Source: Sphingorhabdus sp. EL138 (GTDB lineage: Bacteria > Pseudomonadota > Alphaproteobacteria > Sphingomonadales > Sphingomonadaceae). Taken from it: 64,000 nucleotides of DNA. A program made the translations under genes and the position numbers. Location: assembly GCF_900258045.1 (NCBI RefSeq), contig NZ_OGVD01000003.1, forward strand, positions 620,001 through 684,000, read 5' to 3'. Below the pieces are notes generated by a model. The model saw only the letters and a list, made by a program, of their open reading frames with translations. It did not search any database and was not told where the DNA came from. Positions within the stretch are counted from its first letter, which is position 1. The number at the start of each line of letters is the position of its first letter. This document shows positions 56,845 to 64,000 of this stretch, piece after piece.

Positions 56845-57567
56845 ATGACTGCTCTGGAAGGGAAAACCGCACTCGTCACTGGTGCAAGCAAAGGAATCGG
56901 TCGAGCTATCGCTTTGTCACTTTGCGAGGCCGGTACCCATGTGATTGCGGTGGCTCGTTCATCTGAAAATCTGGACAGTCTTGGTACGCAACTAGGAGAC
57001 AAAGGGACGATTTGGGCGGAAGATGCAACCAGCGATGCATTTCTCGAGAAAATTGCTGCGCTACAATCGCTCGATATCCTGATCAATAACATTGGCACCA
57101 ACCGGCCGCAGCCTTTTGTTGAGGTAAGCGATGAAAATCTGGATGTAATGCTTGATATGAATGTTCGCGCAACCTTCCGGATTGCAAGGGAGGCGGCAAA
57201 GAAAATGGGGCAGGGTGGCTCTATCGTGAATATGACATCGCAAATGGGGCATGTCGGATCACCGGGCCGGACAGTCTATTGCATGACCAAACATGCGATA
57301 GAGGGGTTAACCAAGGCAATGGCGGTTGAACTGGCACCAAAGGGTATTCGCGTGAATTCCGTTGCACCAACATTCATCGAAACGCCAATGACTAAGCCAA
57401 TGCTCGACGATCCAAAATTTGCAGATTTCGTTAAAAGCATGATCCCGCTTGGGAAAATTGGTCAACCGGAAGATGTTGCTGCAGCCGTGCTTTATCTTTG
57501 CAGCGATGGTGCTTCGATGGTGACCGGGCATAGCTTGCTCGTCGACGGAGGATGGACCGCACAATGA
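56845..57567 (+). CDS. SDR-family dehydrogenase of the catabolic operon
   Basis: 240 residues, classical FabG-like: TGASKGIG at 12-19, Ser132, YCMTK with Y145 and K149, and GHSLLVDGGW near the end. Oxidises or reduces a hydroxyl/keto substrate with NAD(P). It lies 14 bases after the bicupin gene and overlaps the next gene by four bases, so it works in the same pathway. Confidence 0.9.
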   Translation: MTALEGKTALVTGASKGIGRAIALSLCEAGTHVIAVARSSENLDSLGTQLGDKGTIWAEDATSDAFLEKIAALQSLDILINNIGTNRPQPFVEVSDENLDVMLDMNVRATFRIAREAAKKMGQGGSIVNMTSQMGHVGSPGRTVYCMTKHAIEGLTKAMAVELAPKGIRVNSVAPTFIETPMTKPMLDDPKFADFVKSMIPLGKIGQPEDVAAAVLYLCSDGASMVTGHSLLVDGGWTAQ

Positions 57568-58640
57568 GCAAATTTCCAATCACCCATGTCGCCACTACGG
57601 ACATTTCCGAGATGCTTGACCCCGTTCCCGGGCGGCGAATGGATCTTCCCGGTTTTGATGACGAATTTGTCGACTTTCCCGATTATATTATCCGCATAAC
57701 CGAACGGATATGGCATGAACGCAAGGTTGATTTGTGCCTGAAATATTATACTGAAAACTGTCTGATCCATACATTGTCGGGGGATATTGTGGGCGCACAA
57801 ACTGTGGTCGATAATACCCATGCAACACTGGAGGCATTTCCGGACCGGAGGCTGGATGCAGACAATGTGATCTGGTCGGAAGACGGAGAAGCAGGGCTTT
57901 ATTCCTCGCATCTCATTACCAGCAAGATGACTAACTTGGGGCCTTCTGAATTTGGCCCCGCGACTGGTAAAAAGGTTCGTGTGATGACTATTGCCGACTG
58001 TGCCTGCCGCGACAATCAGATTTATGAAGAATGGCTGGTGCGCGATTATTCGGCAGCGGTCATGCAACTGGGGTTTGATGTTGGTGAGACTGCACGTAAA
58101 TTGGCGCAGCAAGACATCGCCGCCAACAACTCGCTGATCGACTTTCACACGGCTGAGCATGAAGCTGTTCAGGGCGCCGATACCGATCAATTGCCGGACA
58201 ATTCAGCTTCGCAGGAAGCGCAAGAATTTGTAGCGCGATATATCAGAGATATTTGGAATAGTCGCAATCAAGAAGCCTATCCGGAACATTATGATTATCG
58301 TGTTGGTGCGCGATATCCGGGACTAAGGGACTTTTACGGCCCGGATGAAGTTTCGCCCTATCATCAGAAAATTCTGGATGCCTTTCCTGATGCCAAAATC
58401 CGCGTCGACCATATTGCAGACATTCCCTATCTGGGAGAGGCGCGCGATATAGCAGTACGCTGGACATTGGCCGGAACGCATAGTGGCGACGGGATTTATG
58501 GAGCGCCAACCACTGCCCCCGTCCTGATCTTGGCAGTCAGTCATTTTCGCGTGATAAATGGCCGTGTCCGAGAAGAAACCACCATCTGGGATGACGTTGC
58601 GGTCCACCGGCAAATCGAGACCGCCCGGTTGTCCGTATGA
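57564..58640 (+). CDS. Double SnoaL/NTF2-like protein (2)
   Basis: 358 residues from the ATG overlapping the SDR stop (ATGA); an ATG at 57552 would add four residues. Two NTF2-type domains: about 30-190 (IWHERKVDLCLKYYTENCLIH, IYEEWLVRDYSA) and about 215-355 (YIRDIWNSRNQEAYPEHYDY, VRWTLAGTHSGDGIYG). Distinct from the double SnoaL encoded divergently. Probably an isomerase or hydratase-type step or substrate carrier; function not assigned. Confidence 0.82.
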   Translation: MSKFPITHVATTDISEMLDPVPGRRMDLPGFDDEFVDFPDYIIRITERIWHERKVDLCLKYYTENCLIHTLSGDIVGAQTVVDNTHATLEAFPDRRLDADNVIWSEDGEAGLYSSHLITSKMTNLGPSEFGPATGKKVRVMTIADCACRDNQIYEEWLVRDYSAAVMQLGFDVGETARKLAQQDIAANNSLIDFHTAEHEAVQGADTDQLPDNSASQEAQEFVARYIRDIWNSRNQEAYPEHYDYRVGARYPGLRDFYGPDEVSPYHQKILDAFPDAKIRVDHIADIPYLGEARDIAVRWTLAGTHSGDGIYGAPTTAPVLILAVSHFRVINGRVREETTIWDDVAVHRQIETARLSV

Positions 58641-59533
58641 CGGCACCGGCGCGGATCATTGATGCGCACCACCATCTCTGGGACCTTTCCCATTGCCATT
58701 ATCCCTGGTTGATGGAACGCGGTGTGAGGCGCTTTTTTGGTGATCCTGAGCCGATTCAGAAAAATTATCTGACCTCTGATTTCACCGCTGATCAGGGCGA
58801 TTTGCCCATAGTAAAATCGGTGCATATCCAGGTTGGTGTGCAAGAAAAAGACGCGATCAACGAAACGCTCTGGCTACAAAGCGTCGCAGATGAAGGTGGC
58901 TTCCCGCACGCAATTGTCGCATTTGCCGATTTGACTGGCCGTGATCTTGAGGCACAACTGGATGCCCATACCAGGGCCGCAAACCTGCGCGGTGTTCGCC
59001 AGATTGTCGGGCGCAGTGCTGAAGAAGACGCTAAGACCGGCACTTCGGCTTTGCTATCGGATCCGGCCTTTGCCGCCGGCTTAAGGTTGCTGGCCAAACG
59101 CAAATTGTCTTTTGATCTACAGCTTACTCCGCCGCTTATGGATGTGGCCGCTAAACTATTTTGTTCGATCCCCGAAACACCGCTGGCTCTTTGTCACTGC
59201 GGCAGCCCAAGCGATTTTTCGATGGACGGTATCGAGCAATGGCAAAACGGTCTTGAAGCCTTTGCCGGTCACGAGAATATGATCTGCAAAATATCCGGAT
59301 TTGGCATGTTCGACCATGGTTGGACTGTCGACACGATCCGGGAACATGTGCTGCGTGTTATCGATATTTTCGGGCCGAACCGCGTCGCCTTTGGCAGCAA
59401 TTTTCCGGTCGACAAATTATATGCGAGCTATGGCGATGTCATGGGTGCTTATTTGAAGATTACCGAAGGTTTTTCAGATGACGAACGTCAGGCCATGTTC
59501 CATGATAACGCTGCACATTTTTATAGGATATGA
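58637..59533 (+). CDS. Amidohydrolase-2 family lactonase-like hydrolase
   Basis: 298-residue TIM barrel of COG3618 type: IIDAHHHLWDL at the N-terminus (metal His 11 and 13), ALCHCGSPSD, and FGSNFPVDKLYASY near the end. Close families are L-fuconolactonase, rhamnonolactonase and 2-pyrone-4,6-dicarboxylate lactonase, all of which open a lactone. Start overlaps the SnoaL stop (ATGA). A lactone intermediate in the pathway is a reasonable inference. Confidence 0.87.
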   Translation: MTAPARIIDAHHHLWDLSHCHYPWLMERGVRRFFGDPEPIQKNYLTSDFTADQGDLPIVKSVHIQVGVQEKDAINETLWLQSVADEGGFPHAIVAFADLTGRDLEAQLDAHTRAANLRGVRQIVGRSAEEDAKTGTSALLSDPAFAAGLRLLAKRKLSFDLQLTPPLMDVAAKLFCSIPETPLALCHCGSPSDFSMDGIEQWQNGLEAFAGHENMICKISGFGMFDHGWTVDTIREHVLRVIDIFGPNRVAFGSNFPVDKLYASYGDVMGAYLKITEGFSDDERQAMFHDNAAHFYRI

Positions 59534-60237
59534 TGATGACGCCAGATGAAAATTTTATCCAATCACTCGCCCGTTATGATACGCCAACGATTTGCAATTC
59601 GATTGAAGTAGCGCAGGGCAAACGCGGTTTTGACGACTATACGCGGGGAACTTTTCAGGCAGCGATGAACGGCGCGAAGGCGATGGTTGGCTATGCAAGA
59701 ACGGCGAAGATTGCCGGGAAAAATCCACCAACAGAATCGCCGGAAATTATCAAGGCACGCCGACTGGATTATTTCCGATACATGGCGGACGGTCCCAGGC
59801 CCGCTCTCTGCGTTATAGAAGATGTTGATGGCCCCAATTGCGTGTCAGCCTGGTGGGGAGAGGTTCATACGGTCGTGCACAAGGGTCTCAAATTGTCGGG
59901 TGCCGTTACTAACGGTGTGATGCGTGATCTCGACGATCATCAGGAGGGTTTTCCTGTTATCGCTGGTTCTGTCGGCCCCAGTCATGCCTTTGTCCGCGTT
60001 GAGGAATTGGAATGTCCTGTGGAGATTTTCGGAATGAAAGTTAGGCCGGGCGACTTGGTTCATGCCGATCAGCATGGCGCGCTTGTCATCCCGCCAGAAA
60101 TTATGCCGGAATTGCAGGCCGCTATCGACAAGCTGCTAGCGACGGAACAGATCATCATTGCGCCGGCAAAACAGGACGGGTTTGATATCGAAACGCTGGA
60201 AACGGCCTGGCACGAATTTGAGCAATCCCGAACCTAG
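59530..60237 (+). CDS. RraA-like protein (HMG/CHA aldolase family)
   Basis: 235 residues with the RraA/aldolase fold: LARYDTPTICNSIE, the active-site GAVTNGVMRD (R132, D133 retained; the usual Asp before Gly is Asn), GSVGPSHAFVRVEE, and VRPGDLVHADQHGALVIPPE. Relatives cleave 4-hydroxy-4-methyl-2-oxoglutarate or 4-carboxy-4-hydroxy-2-oxoadipate to pyruvate. Size and catalytic pair favour an aldolase over the RNase E inhibitor. Last gene of the operon; its stop overlaps that of the convergent MetE-like gene. Confidence 0.85.
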   Translation: MMMTPDENFIQSLARYDTPTICNSIEVAQGKRGFDDYTRGTFQAAMNGAKAMVGYARTAKIAGKNPPTESPEIIKARRLDYFRYMADGPRPALCVIEDVDGPNCVSAWWGEVHTVVHKGLKLSGAVTNGVMRDLDDHQEGFPVIAGSVGPSHAFVRVEELECPVEIFGMKVRPGDLVHADQHGALVIPPEIMPELQAAIDKLLATEQIIIAPAKQDGFDIETLETAWHEFEQSRT

Positions 60238-61379
60238 TTCCAAAGCCGCCCGGTAGCGATCTCCGCGCCATCCGCCATGCTTGCTAGCTTCGCATAAACT
60301 ATATCCTCATCCACCGCACCAAATCCGGCGAAGGTTGAAAAACCACAGTCGGTGCCAGCGATTACACGTTCCCGGCCCACGATATTGGCGAACCGTTCAA
60401 TCCTTTGCGCAACCAATTCGGGATGCTCGATAAAGTTGGTGGTGCTATCGATCACGCCGGGGATCAGGATCTTGTCATCCGGGATATCCATTTCGGCAAT
60501 CTCGGCCCATTCATGCCCGTGACGCGGATTGGAATTTTCAAACAACAACCCTTGCGGTTTGGCCTTCAGCGCAACCGGCATGACCATGCTCATCGGCGCA
60601 TCGTGATGATGCGGCCCTTCATAATTACCCCAACAGATATGCATCCGCACCCGGTCGGCAGGGACGTTGCGCAACGCATGGTTTAGTGCCTCGACATGGC
60701 GCATGGCTAGGCGTTCATAGTCTTCTTCTGGCTGATCCTTGAACATCATATGCTTGCCGAGACCGAGATCGGGCGTGTCGAGTTGCAGGATATATCCGGC
60801 TTCCACGATGGCCTCATATTCTGGCCGCATAGCTTCGGCGAGAGCCTCAAGATACTCCTCCTGCGTGGCATAGTGGCTGTTGGGCTGGAACAGAGCGATC
60901 ACGCCCGGTGATGCCGCGTTCATAAAACCCTCAGCAACATCTGCATTCTCCAGAGCGGCGCTGAAATTATCAAGGTCATCCTGCAGCGGTTGCATGGATT
61001 TGACTGCCACAGGTCCGACACAACATGGGCGGGTATAGGTTGGTGTGCCACCGCTTGATGCCTGTCGCTCCAGAAATCCGGGAAATTCTTCCAGGTCTGA
61101 AGGCGGGGTACGCGGGCTGTCGCCTTCAAAACCGGTAATTCGGTCCTTTATGTAGGTTGCATAGGAGATTTTGCTCATCTCGCCATCGCTGACGATATCG
61201 ACCCTAGCTTCGTCCTGTTTCTTCACAACATCAGCGACGGCATTACGGATCGTTTTGGCAAAAACTGCCTGATCCTGTTCTTCGCCATGTTCGTGGGCGA
61301 AGACACAATCGGTCACCGGTTTGGAGCGCGGCAAGCTGCCGACATGGGTTGTCAAAATGCGATCGGTACTGATTTTCAT
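60234..61379 (-). CDS. Short MetE-like zinc protein (cobalamin-independent methionine synthase II family)
   Basis: 381 residues equal to the C-terminal barrel of MetE. Zinc ligands are present: H247 and C249 (MHICWGNYEG), E281 (LLFENSNPRHG) and C345 (AGTDCGFS). The N-terminal folate-binding half of MetE is missing. Such proteins include epoxyalkane:CoM transferase and uncharacterised alkyl or methyl transferases, so here it may transfer a group between the substrate and a thiol. Operator E lies 41 bases upstream. Confidence 0.85.
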   Translation of the reverse strand: MKISTDRILTTHVGSLPRSKPVTDCVFAHEHGEEQDQAVFAKTIRNAVADVVKKQDEARVDIVSDGEMSKISYATYIKDRITGFEGDSPRTPPSDLEEFPGFLERQASSGGTPTYTRPCCVGPVAVKSMQPLQDDLDNFSAALENADVAEGFMNAASPGVIALFQPNSHYATQEEYLEALAEAMRPEYEAIVEAGYILQLDTPDLGLGKHMMFKDQPEEDYERLAMRHVEALNHALRNVPADRVRMHICWGNYEGPHHHDAPMSMVMPVALKAKPQGLLFENSNPRHGHEWAEIAEMDIPDDKILIPGVIDSTTNFIEHPELVAQRIERFANIVGRERVIAGTDCGFSTFAGFGAVDEDIVYAKLASMADGAEIATGRLWN

Positions 61380-61420
61380 GCCTGCTCCTCGTTGGCTTTT
61401 GGGAACGGCCTAAAGTGCTA

Positions 61421-61434
61421 TGACTGCGAATGCA
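61421..61434. promoter_or_regulatory. LacI-type operator E (MetE-like gene)
   Basis: TGACTGCGAATGCA, 41 bases before the MetE-like ATG. Confidence 0.78.
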
Positions 61435-61454
61435 AATAATTGCGTCAAAAACAG

Positions 61455-62738
61455 CTATCCCGGCGTTCCGCCATAGCGACGCAGACGGATATCAGCCTGC
61501 TCTTTATGCCCTGCAAATCCTTCCAGCGCGCAGAGACGCGAACAATATTCTCCGACAAGAACCGAGGCTTCTTCCGTGACTCGCTGGAACGTACACGTCT
61601 TGAGATATTTTCCGACCCACAGCCCGCCCGTGTAGCGCGCCGCCTTATTGGTCGGCAGCGTGTGATTGGTCCCGATCACCTTGTCACCGTAGGAAACATT
61701 CGTTTCCTTGCCGAGGAACAGTGCACCGTAATTGGTCATATTGTTGAGGAAATAATCTGGATTCTTTGTCATCACCTGCACATGTTCCGAGGCGATGTCG
61801 TCGGCAACCGCAACCATTTCATCATAGCTGTCACAGACAATTACCTGCCCATATTCTTCCCATGCTTTTCCTGCGATTTCCGCAGTCGGCAAGATCGTCA
61901 ACTGCCTTTCCACTTCTGCCATGGTGTCCTTGGCCAGTTGTTCGGAATTGGTCAGCAGCACAGCCGGGCTGTTCGGGCCATGTTCCGCCTGACCCAGCAA
62001 GTCCGCTGCACAAAGTTCACCATCGACACTGTCATCCGCGATGACCAGCGTCTCGGTTGGACCGGCGAACAGATCAATGCCAACGCGCCCGAAAAGCTGG
62101 CGCTTGGCCTCTGCAACAAACGCATTTCCGGGGCCGACAAGGATATCGACCGGATCGACTGTCTCTGTCCCTACCGCCATCATGGCCACGGCCTGAACAC
62201 CGCCAACGGTATAGATTTCGTCAGCACCGCCCATATCCATGGCAACAACAATTGATGGATGCGGTTTGCCTTCAAATGGTGGTGCGGTGGCGATAACACG
62301 CGGGACGCCAGCCACTTTTGCGGTGACGACGCTCATATGGGCTGAAGCGATCAAAGGATATTTCCCGCCCGGGACATAGCAACCCACCGCATTCACCGGA
62401 ATATGCGTGTGCCCTAATGTCACGCCGGGAAGCGTCTCAACCTCAACATCTTTCATTGAGTCCCGTTGAATCTGTGCGAAATTACGAACCTGTTCCTGCG
62501 CAAAGCGGATATCATCCTGTGCCGATTGCGGTACCTGTTCATAACAGGCGTCAATTTCCTCACGGCTCAGCCGATAGGAATCGGGTGTCCAGCTGTCGAA
62601 TTTATCTGAATATTCGCGGACAGCAGCATCGCCGCGTTCTTCCATATCGGCAATAATGCCTTCGACAATTTCACGGACTTTGGCATCGGTTTGCATCTTG
62701 GTATCGGCATCAATGCCTTCTTTGAGCCAGCGGGACAT
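61455..62738 (-). CDS. HisD-family dehydrogenase in catabolic context (HpsN-like)
   Basis: 427 residues from ATG 62736-62738, which has AGGAGA just upstream. All HisD residues are kept: zinc ligands Q250 and H253 (GQAEHGPNS), D352 ([13 protein letters not shown]) and H411 (GFAGHKE), and catalytic E318-H319. HisD enzymes oxidise an alcohol to an acid in two NAD-linked steps. No his gene is nearby and it carries the shared operator, so it probably acts on another alcohol, as HpsN does on dihydroxypropanesulfonate. Histidine biosynthesis cannot be excluded from sequence alone. Confidence 0.85.
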   Translation of the reverse strand: MSRWLKEGIDADTKMQTDAKVREIVEGIIADMEERGDAAVREYSDKFDSWTPDSYRLSREEIDACYEQVPQSAQDDIRFAQEQVRNFAQIQRDSMKDVEVETLPGVTLGHTHIPVNAVGCYVPGGKYPLIASAHMSVVTAKVAGVPRVIATAPPFEGKPHPSIVVAMDMGGADEIYTVGGVQAVAMMAVGTETVDPVDILVGPGNAFVAEAKRQLFGRVGIDLFAGPTETLVIADDSVDGELCAADLLGQAEHGPNSPAVLLTNSEQLAKDTMAEVERQLTILPTAEIAGKAWEEYGQVIVCDSYDEMVAVADDIASEHVQVMTKNPDYFLNNMTNYGALFLGKETNVSYGDKVIGTNHTLPTNKAARYTGGLWVGKYLKTCTFQRVTEEASVLVGEYCSRLCALEGFAGHKEQADIRLRRYGGTPG

Positions 62739-62778
62739 AACATTCTCCTTGTCGATTTTGAGCGCACATAATCGGTTT

Positions 62779-62792
62779 TGCATTCGAATGCA
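62779..62792. promoter_or_regulatory. LacI-type operator F (HisD-like gene), perfect palindrome
   Basis: TGCATTCGAATGCA, perfect, extending to TTGCATTCGAATGCAA; 40 bases before the HisD-like ATG. On the minus strand TTGCAT and TATGTG are 17 bases apart, a plausible promoter overlapped by the site. Confidence 0.85.
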
Positions 62793-62825
62793 ATAATTGC
62801 CGTCCACCAGGTGCTAATTTATGTC

Positions 62826-64000
62826 TTAAGCGAGCTTTCCGAATAGGTAGAGGAACAGCATGATCGCGACAAAAACGACAAGAAGTCCCCATAACGGACG
62901 GTCAATCCGTCCCGGCACAAGATACCATCCATCCTGCTTTTCGGCTTTGCCACTTTCGCGGAAATGGCGGATCTGTCCCGGCACTGTTTGTTCATGCCAG
63001 TCTTTCTGAAAACCGTCGAGAAGCACACTCGCGATCCACGATACGATGATATTGATCCCACCACCGATAACTACATACCAGGGCCAAGCGATTTCGGGAT
63101 AAAGACCGTTAATGCCCATTAATCCGCCCAGACCGACAATTACGATCAGTCCAATGGCTCCTGCCGCAACGCCAACCAGCAAACCGCGTTCGGTCGTATG
63201 TTTGGAGAAGAAGCCCATGCCGAACATGGCGAGCTTGGCGCCGACAAAATAGGAACCGACTTTCGACAATGTTTCCAAAATCGACCCGCCGCTGGAGATG
63301 AAAGCATAAGCCATCGGGATGACCATCAGCGCCCAGATCAAAGTGAATATCCGCGACATGAGAAGATAATGCGCCTCGCTGCCATCCCCTTTGATAAACG
63401 GCTTGTAGATATCAGCAACGCTCACCGTGGATAGCGAATTGAAAGCCGAAGATAGGCTGGACATGGAAGCGGACAGGATGGCCGCTGCCAATATCCCCAT
63501 CAGCCCGGGAATGGCCAATGTATTGGCGAAGGTGAGGATGATCTCATTGGGTTGTTCAAATGGCTCCCCTTTGAAATGTACGAAGAGCAACGCACCGACG
63601 AAGAAAAAGACGAAGTAGAGAATGAAGGCAACATAGCCCATCAACAGATAGGATTTTTTCGCGTCCCCAATATTCTTCGCCGCTAGTGCCCTCTGCACCA
63701 TCATCTGGTTCGCGCCGTAGACGGTGATATGGAACAAAGTCATCGCAAACACACCCGCCCAGACCGTCGGCGCGACGGTGAAATCAAGATCGGTATTGAG
63801 CGGATCGAGTTTGCCATTCTCTGCCAGAAACGCAGTCGCGTCGGATAGGGGAGAAACTGTACCGAGGAGACAGTAGAGAATGATACCGGCACCGAGAAAC
63901 AGGATCGCGCCTTGCAATACATCGGTCCAGATCACTGCATTCATCCCGCCAAGCAAGGTATAAACCAGCACAATCGCCGTCATGATGATGATCGATATTT
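62826..64000 (-). CDS. Sodium:solute symporter (SSS family), N-terminus outside window
   Basis: At least 390 residues of an SGLT/SSS-type carrier; the frame stays open to the right edge. Visible marks: LLGGMNAVIWTDVLQG, NQMMVQRALAAKN, then AAILSASMSSLSSAFNSLSTV, the sodium-site helix of the family, with some nine or ten membrane helices in the visible part. It lies 87 bases upstream of the HisD-like gene on the same strand. Probably the inner-membrane importer of the catabolic substrate. Confidence 0.9.
   Translation of the reverse strand, partial: ISIIIMTAIVLVYTLLGGMNAVIWTDVLQGAILFLGAGIILYCLLGTVSPLSDATAFLAENGKLDPLNTDLDFTVAPTVWAGVFAMTLFHITVYGANQMMVQRALAAKNIGDAKKSYLLMGYVAFILYFVFFFVGALLFVHFKGEPFEQPNEIILTFANTLAIPGLMGILAAAILSASMSSLSSAFNSLSTVSVADIYKPFIKGDGSEAHYLLMSRIFTLIWALMVIPMAYAFISSGGSILETLSKVGSYFVGAKLAMFGMGFFSKHTTERGLLVGVAAGAIGLIVIVGLGGLMGINGLYPEIAWPWYVVIGGGINIIVSWIASVLLDGFQKDWHEQTVPGQIRHFRESGKAEKQDGWYLVPGRIDRPLWGLLVVFVAIMLFLYLFGKLA

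Noticed and set aside
59530-60237. RraA as regulator of RNase E
   Set aside because: Longer than true RraA, retains aldolase Arg-Asp, and is the last gene of a catabolic operon; aldolase-type function is more likely.
61455-62738. Histidinol dehydrogenase for histidine biosynthesis
   Set aside because: No his genes nearby, and a shared catabolic operator precedes it; kept as a HisD-family enzyme of other function.
1-64000. Prophage, insertion sequence, CRISPR array or genomic-island boundary
   Set aside because: No integrase, transposase, tRNA end, terminal repeats or spaced direct repeats were seen; composition looks even across the window by eye.

Overview
The window looks like a chromosomal segment from an alphaproteobacterium, most likely a marine or freshwater member of the Sphingomonadales with only moderate GC. 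This rests on MipZ, the htpX / RsmB-type methyltransferase / rpe / heparinase-fold / purH block, the ileS-lspA-DUF3035 block, SdhAF4 (DUF1674), two large FecA-like TonB-dependent receptors without an STN domain, and an orphan ligase-associated Lhr-type helicase. Genus is not resolved. I saw no rRNA, tRNA, CRISPR array, prophage or insertion sequence.

Layout. 0-10 kb: a C-terminal fragment, two tandem bilobal retropepsin-like proteases, the helicase, a crotonase behind a palindromic operator, an MBL hydrolase, an AI-2E family membrane protein, DUF1801, an HTH/DUF2975 pair, and two envelope proteins. 10-20 kb: phosphomanno/phosphoglucomutase, a J-domain protein next to MipZ, a TauD-type dioxygenase, a Tat-signal SDR, an MmyB-type regulator, a subclass B3 metallo-beta-lactamase lipoprotein, an NTF2-like protein, and a nitronate-monooxygenase-like flavoprotein. 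19.4-27.7 kb: SdhAF4, HtpX, RNA methyltransferase, Rpe, heparinase-fold protein, PurH, and an SDR whose active site is degenerate. 27.8-37 kb: a tightly packed leftward run purE-purK-folA-dipeptidase-ribF-GDPD-ileS-lspA-DUF3035. 37-46 kb: a diguanylate cyclase, GpmA, a leftward trio (DUF3604 PHP-like lipoprotein, PpiC-type isomerase, HupE/UreJ membrane protein) divergent from a TonB receptor, then a small membrane protein and a PadR regulator. 46.8-50.4 kb: LysR divergent from enoyl-CoA hydratase, CmcJ/NvfI-like oxidoreductase and SDR.

50.6-64 kb is the most interesting part. A LacI regulator, a TonB receptor, a double SnoaL protein, an operon of cupin / SDR / double SnoaL / lactonase-type amidohydrolase / RraA-like aldolase, a short MetE-like zinc protein, a HisD paralog and a sodium:solute symporter appear to form one catabolic regulon. 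Five promoters carry the same 14-bp palindrome (consensus TGMMTKCGRATGCA, central CG, best copy TGCATTCGAATGCA), and a sixth, related palindrome lies between the LacI and receptor genes. The set contains outer- and inner-membrane uptake, alcohol oxidation, lactone opening, carbon-carbon cleavage and a thiol/alkyl-transfer type enzyme, but matches no complete pathway I can name. The substrate is unknown.
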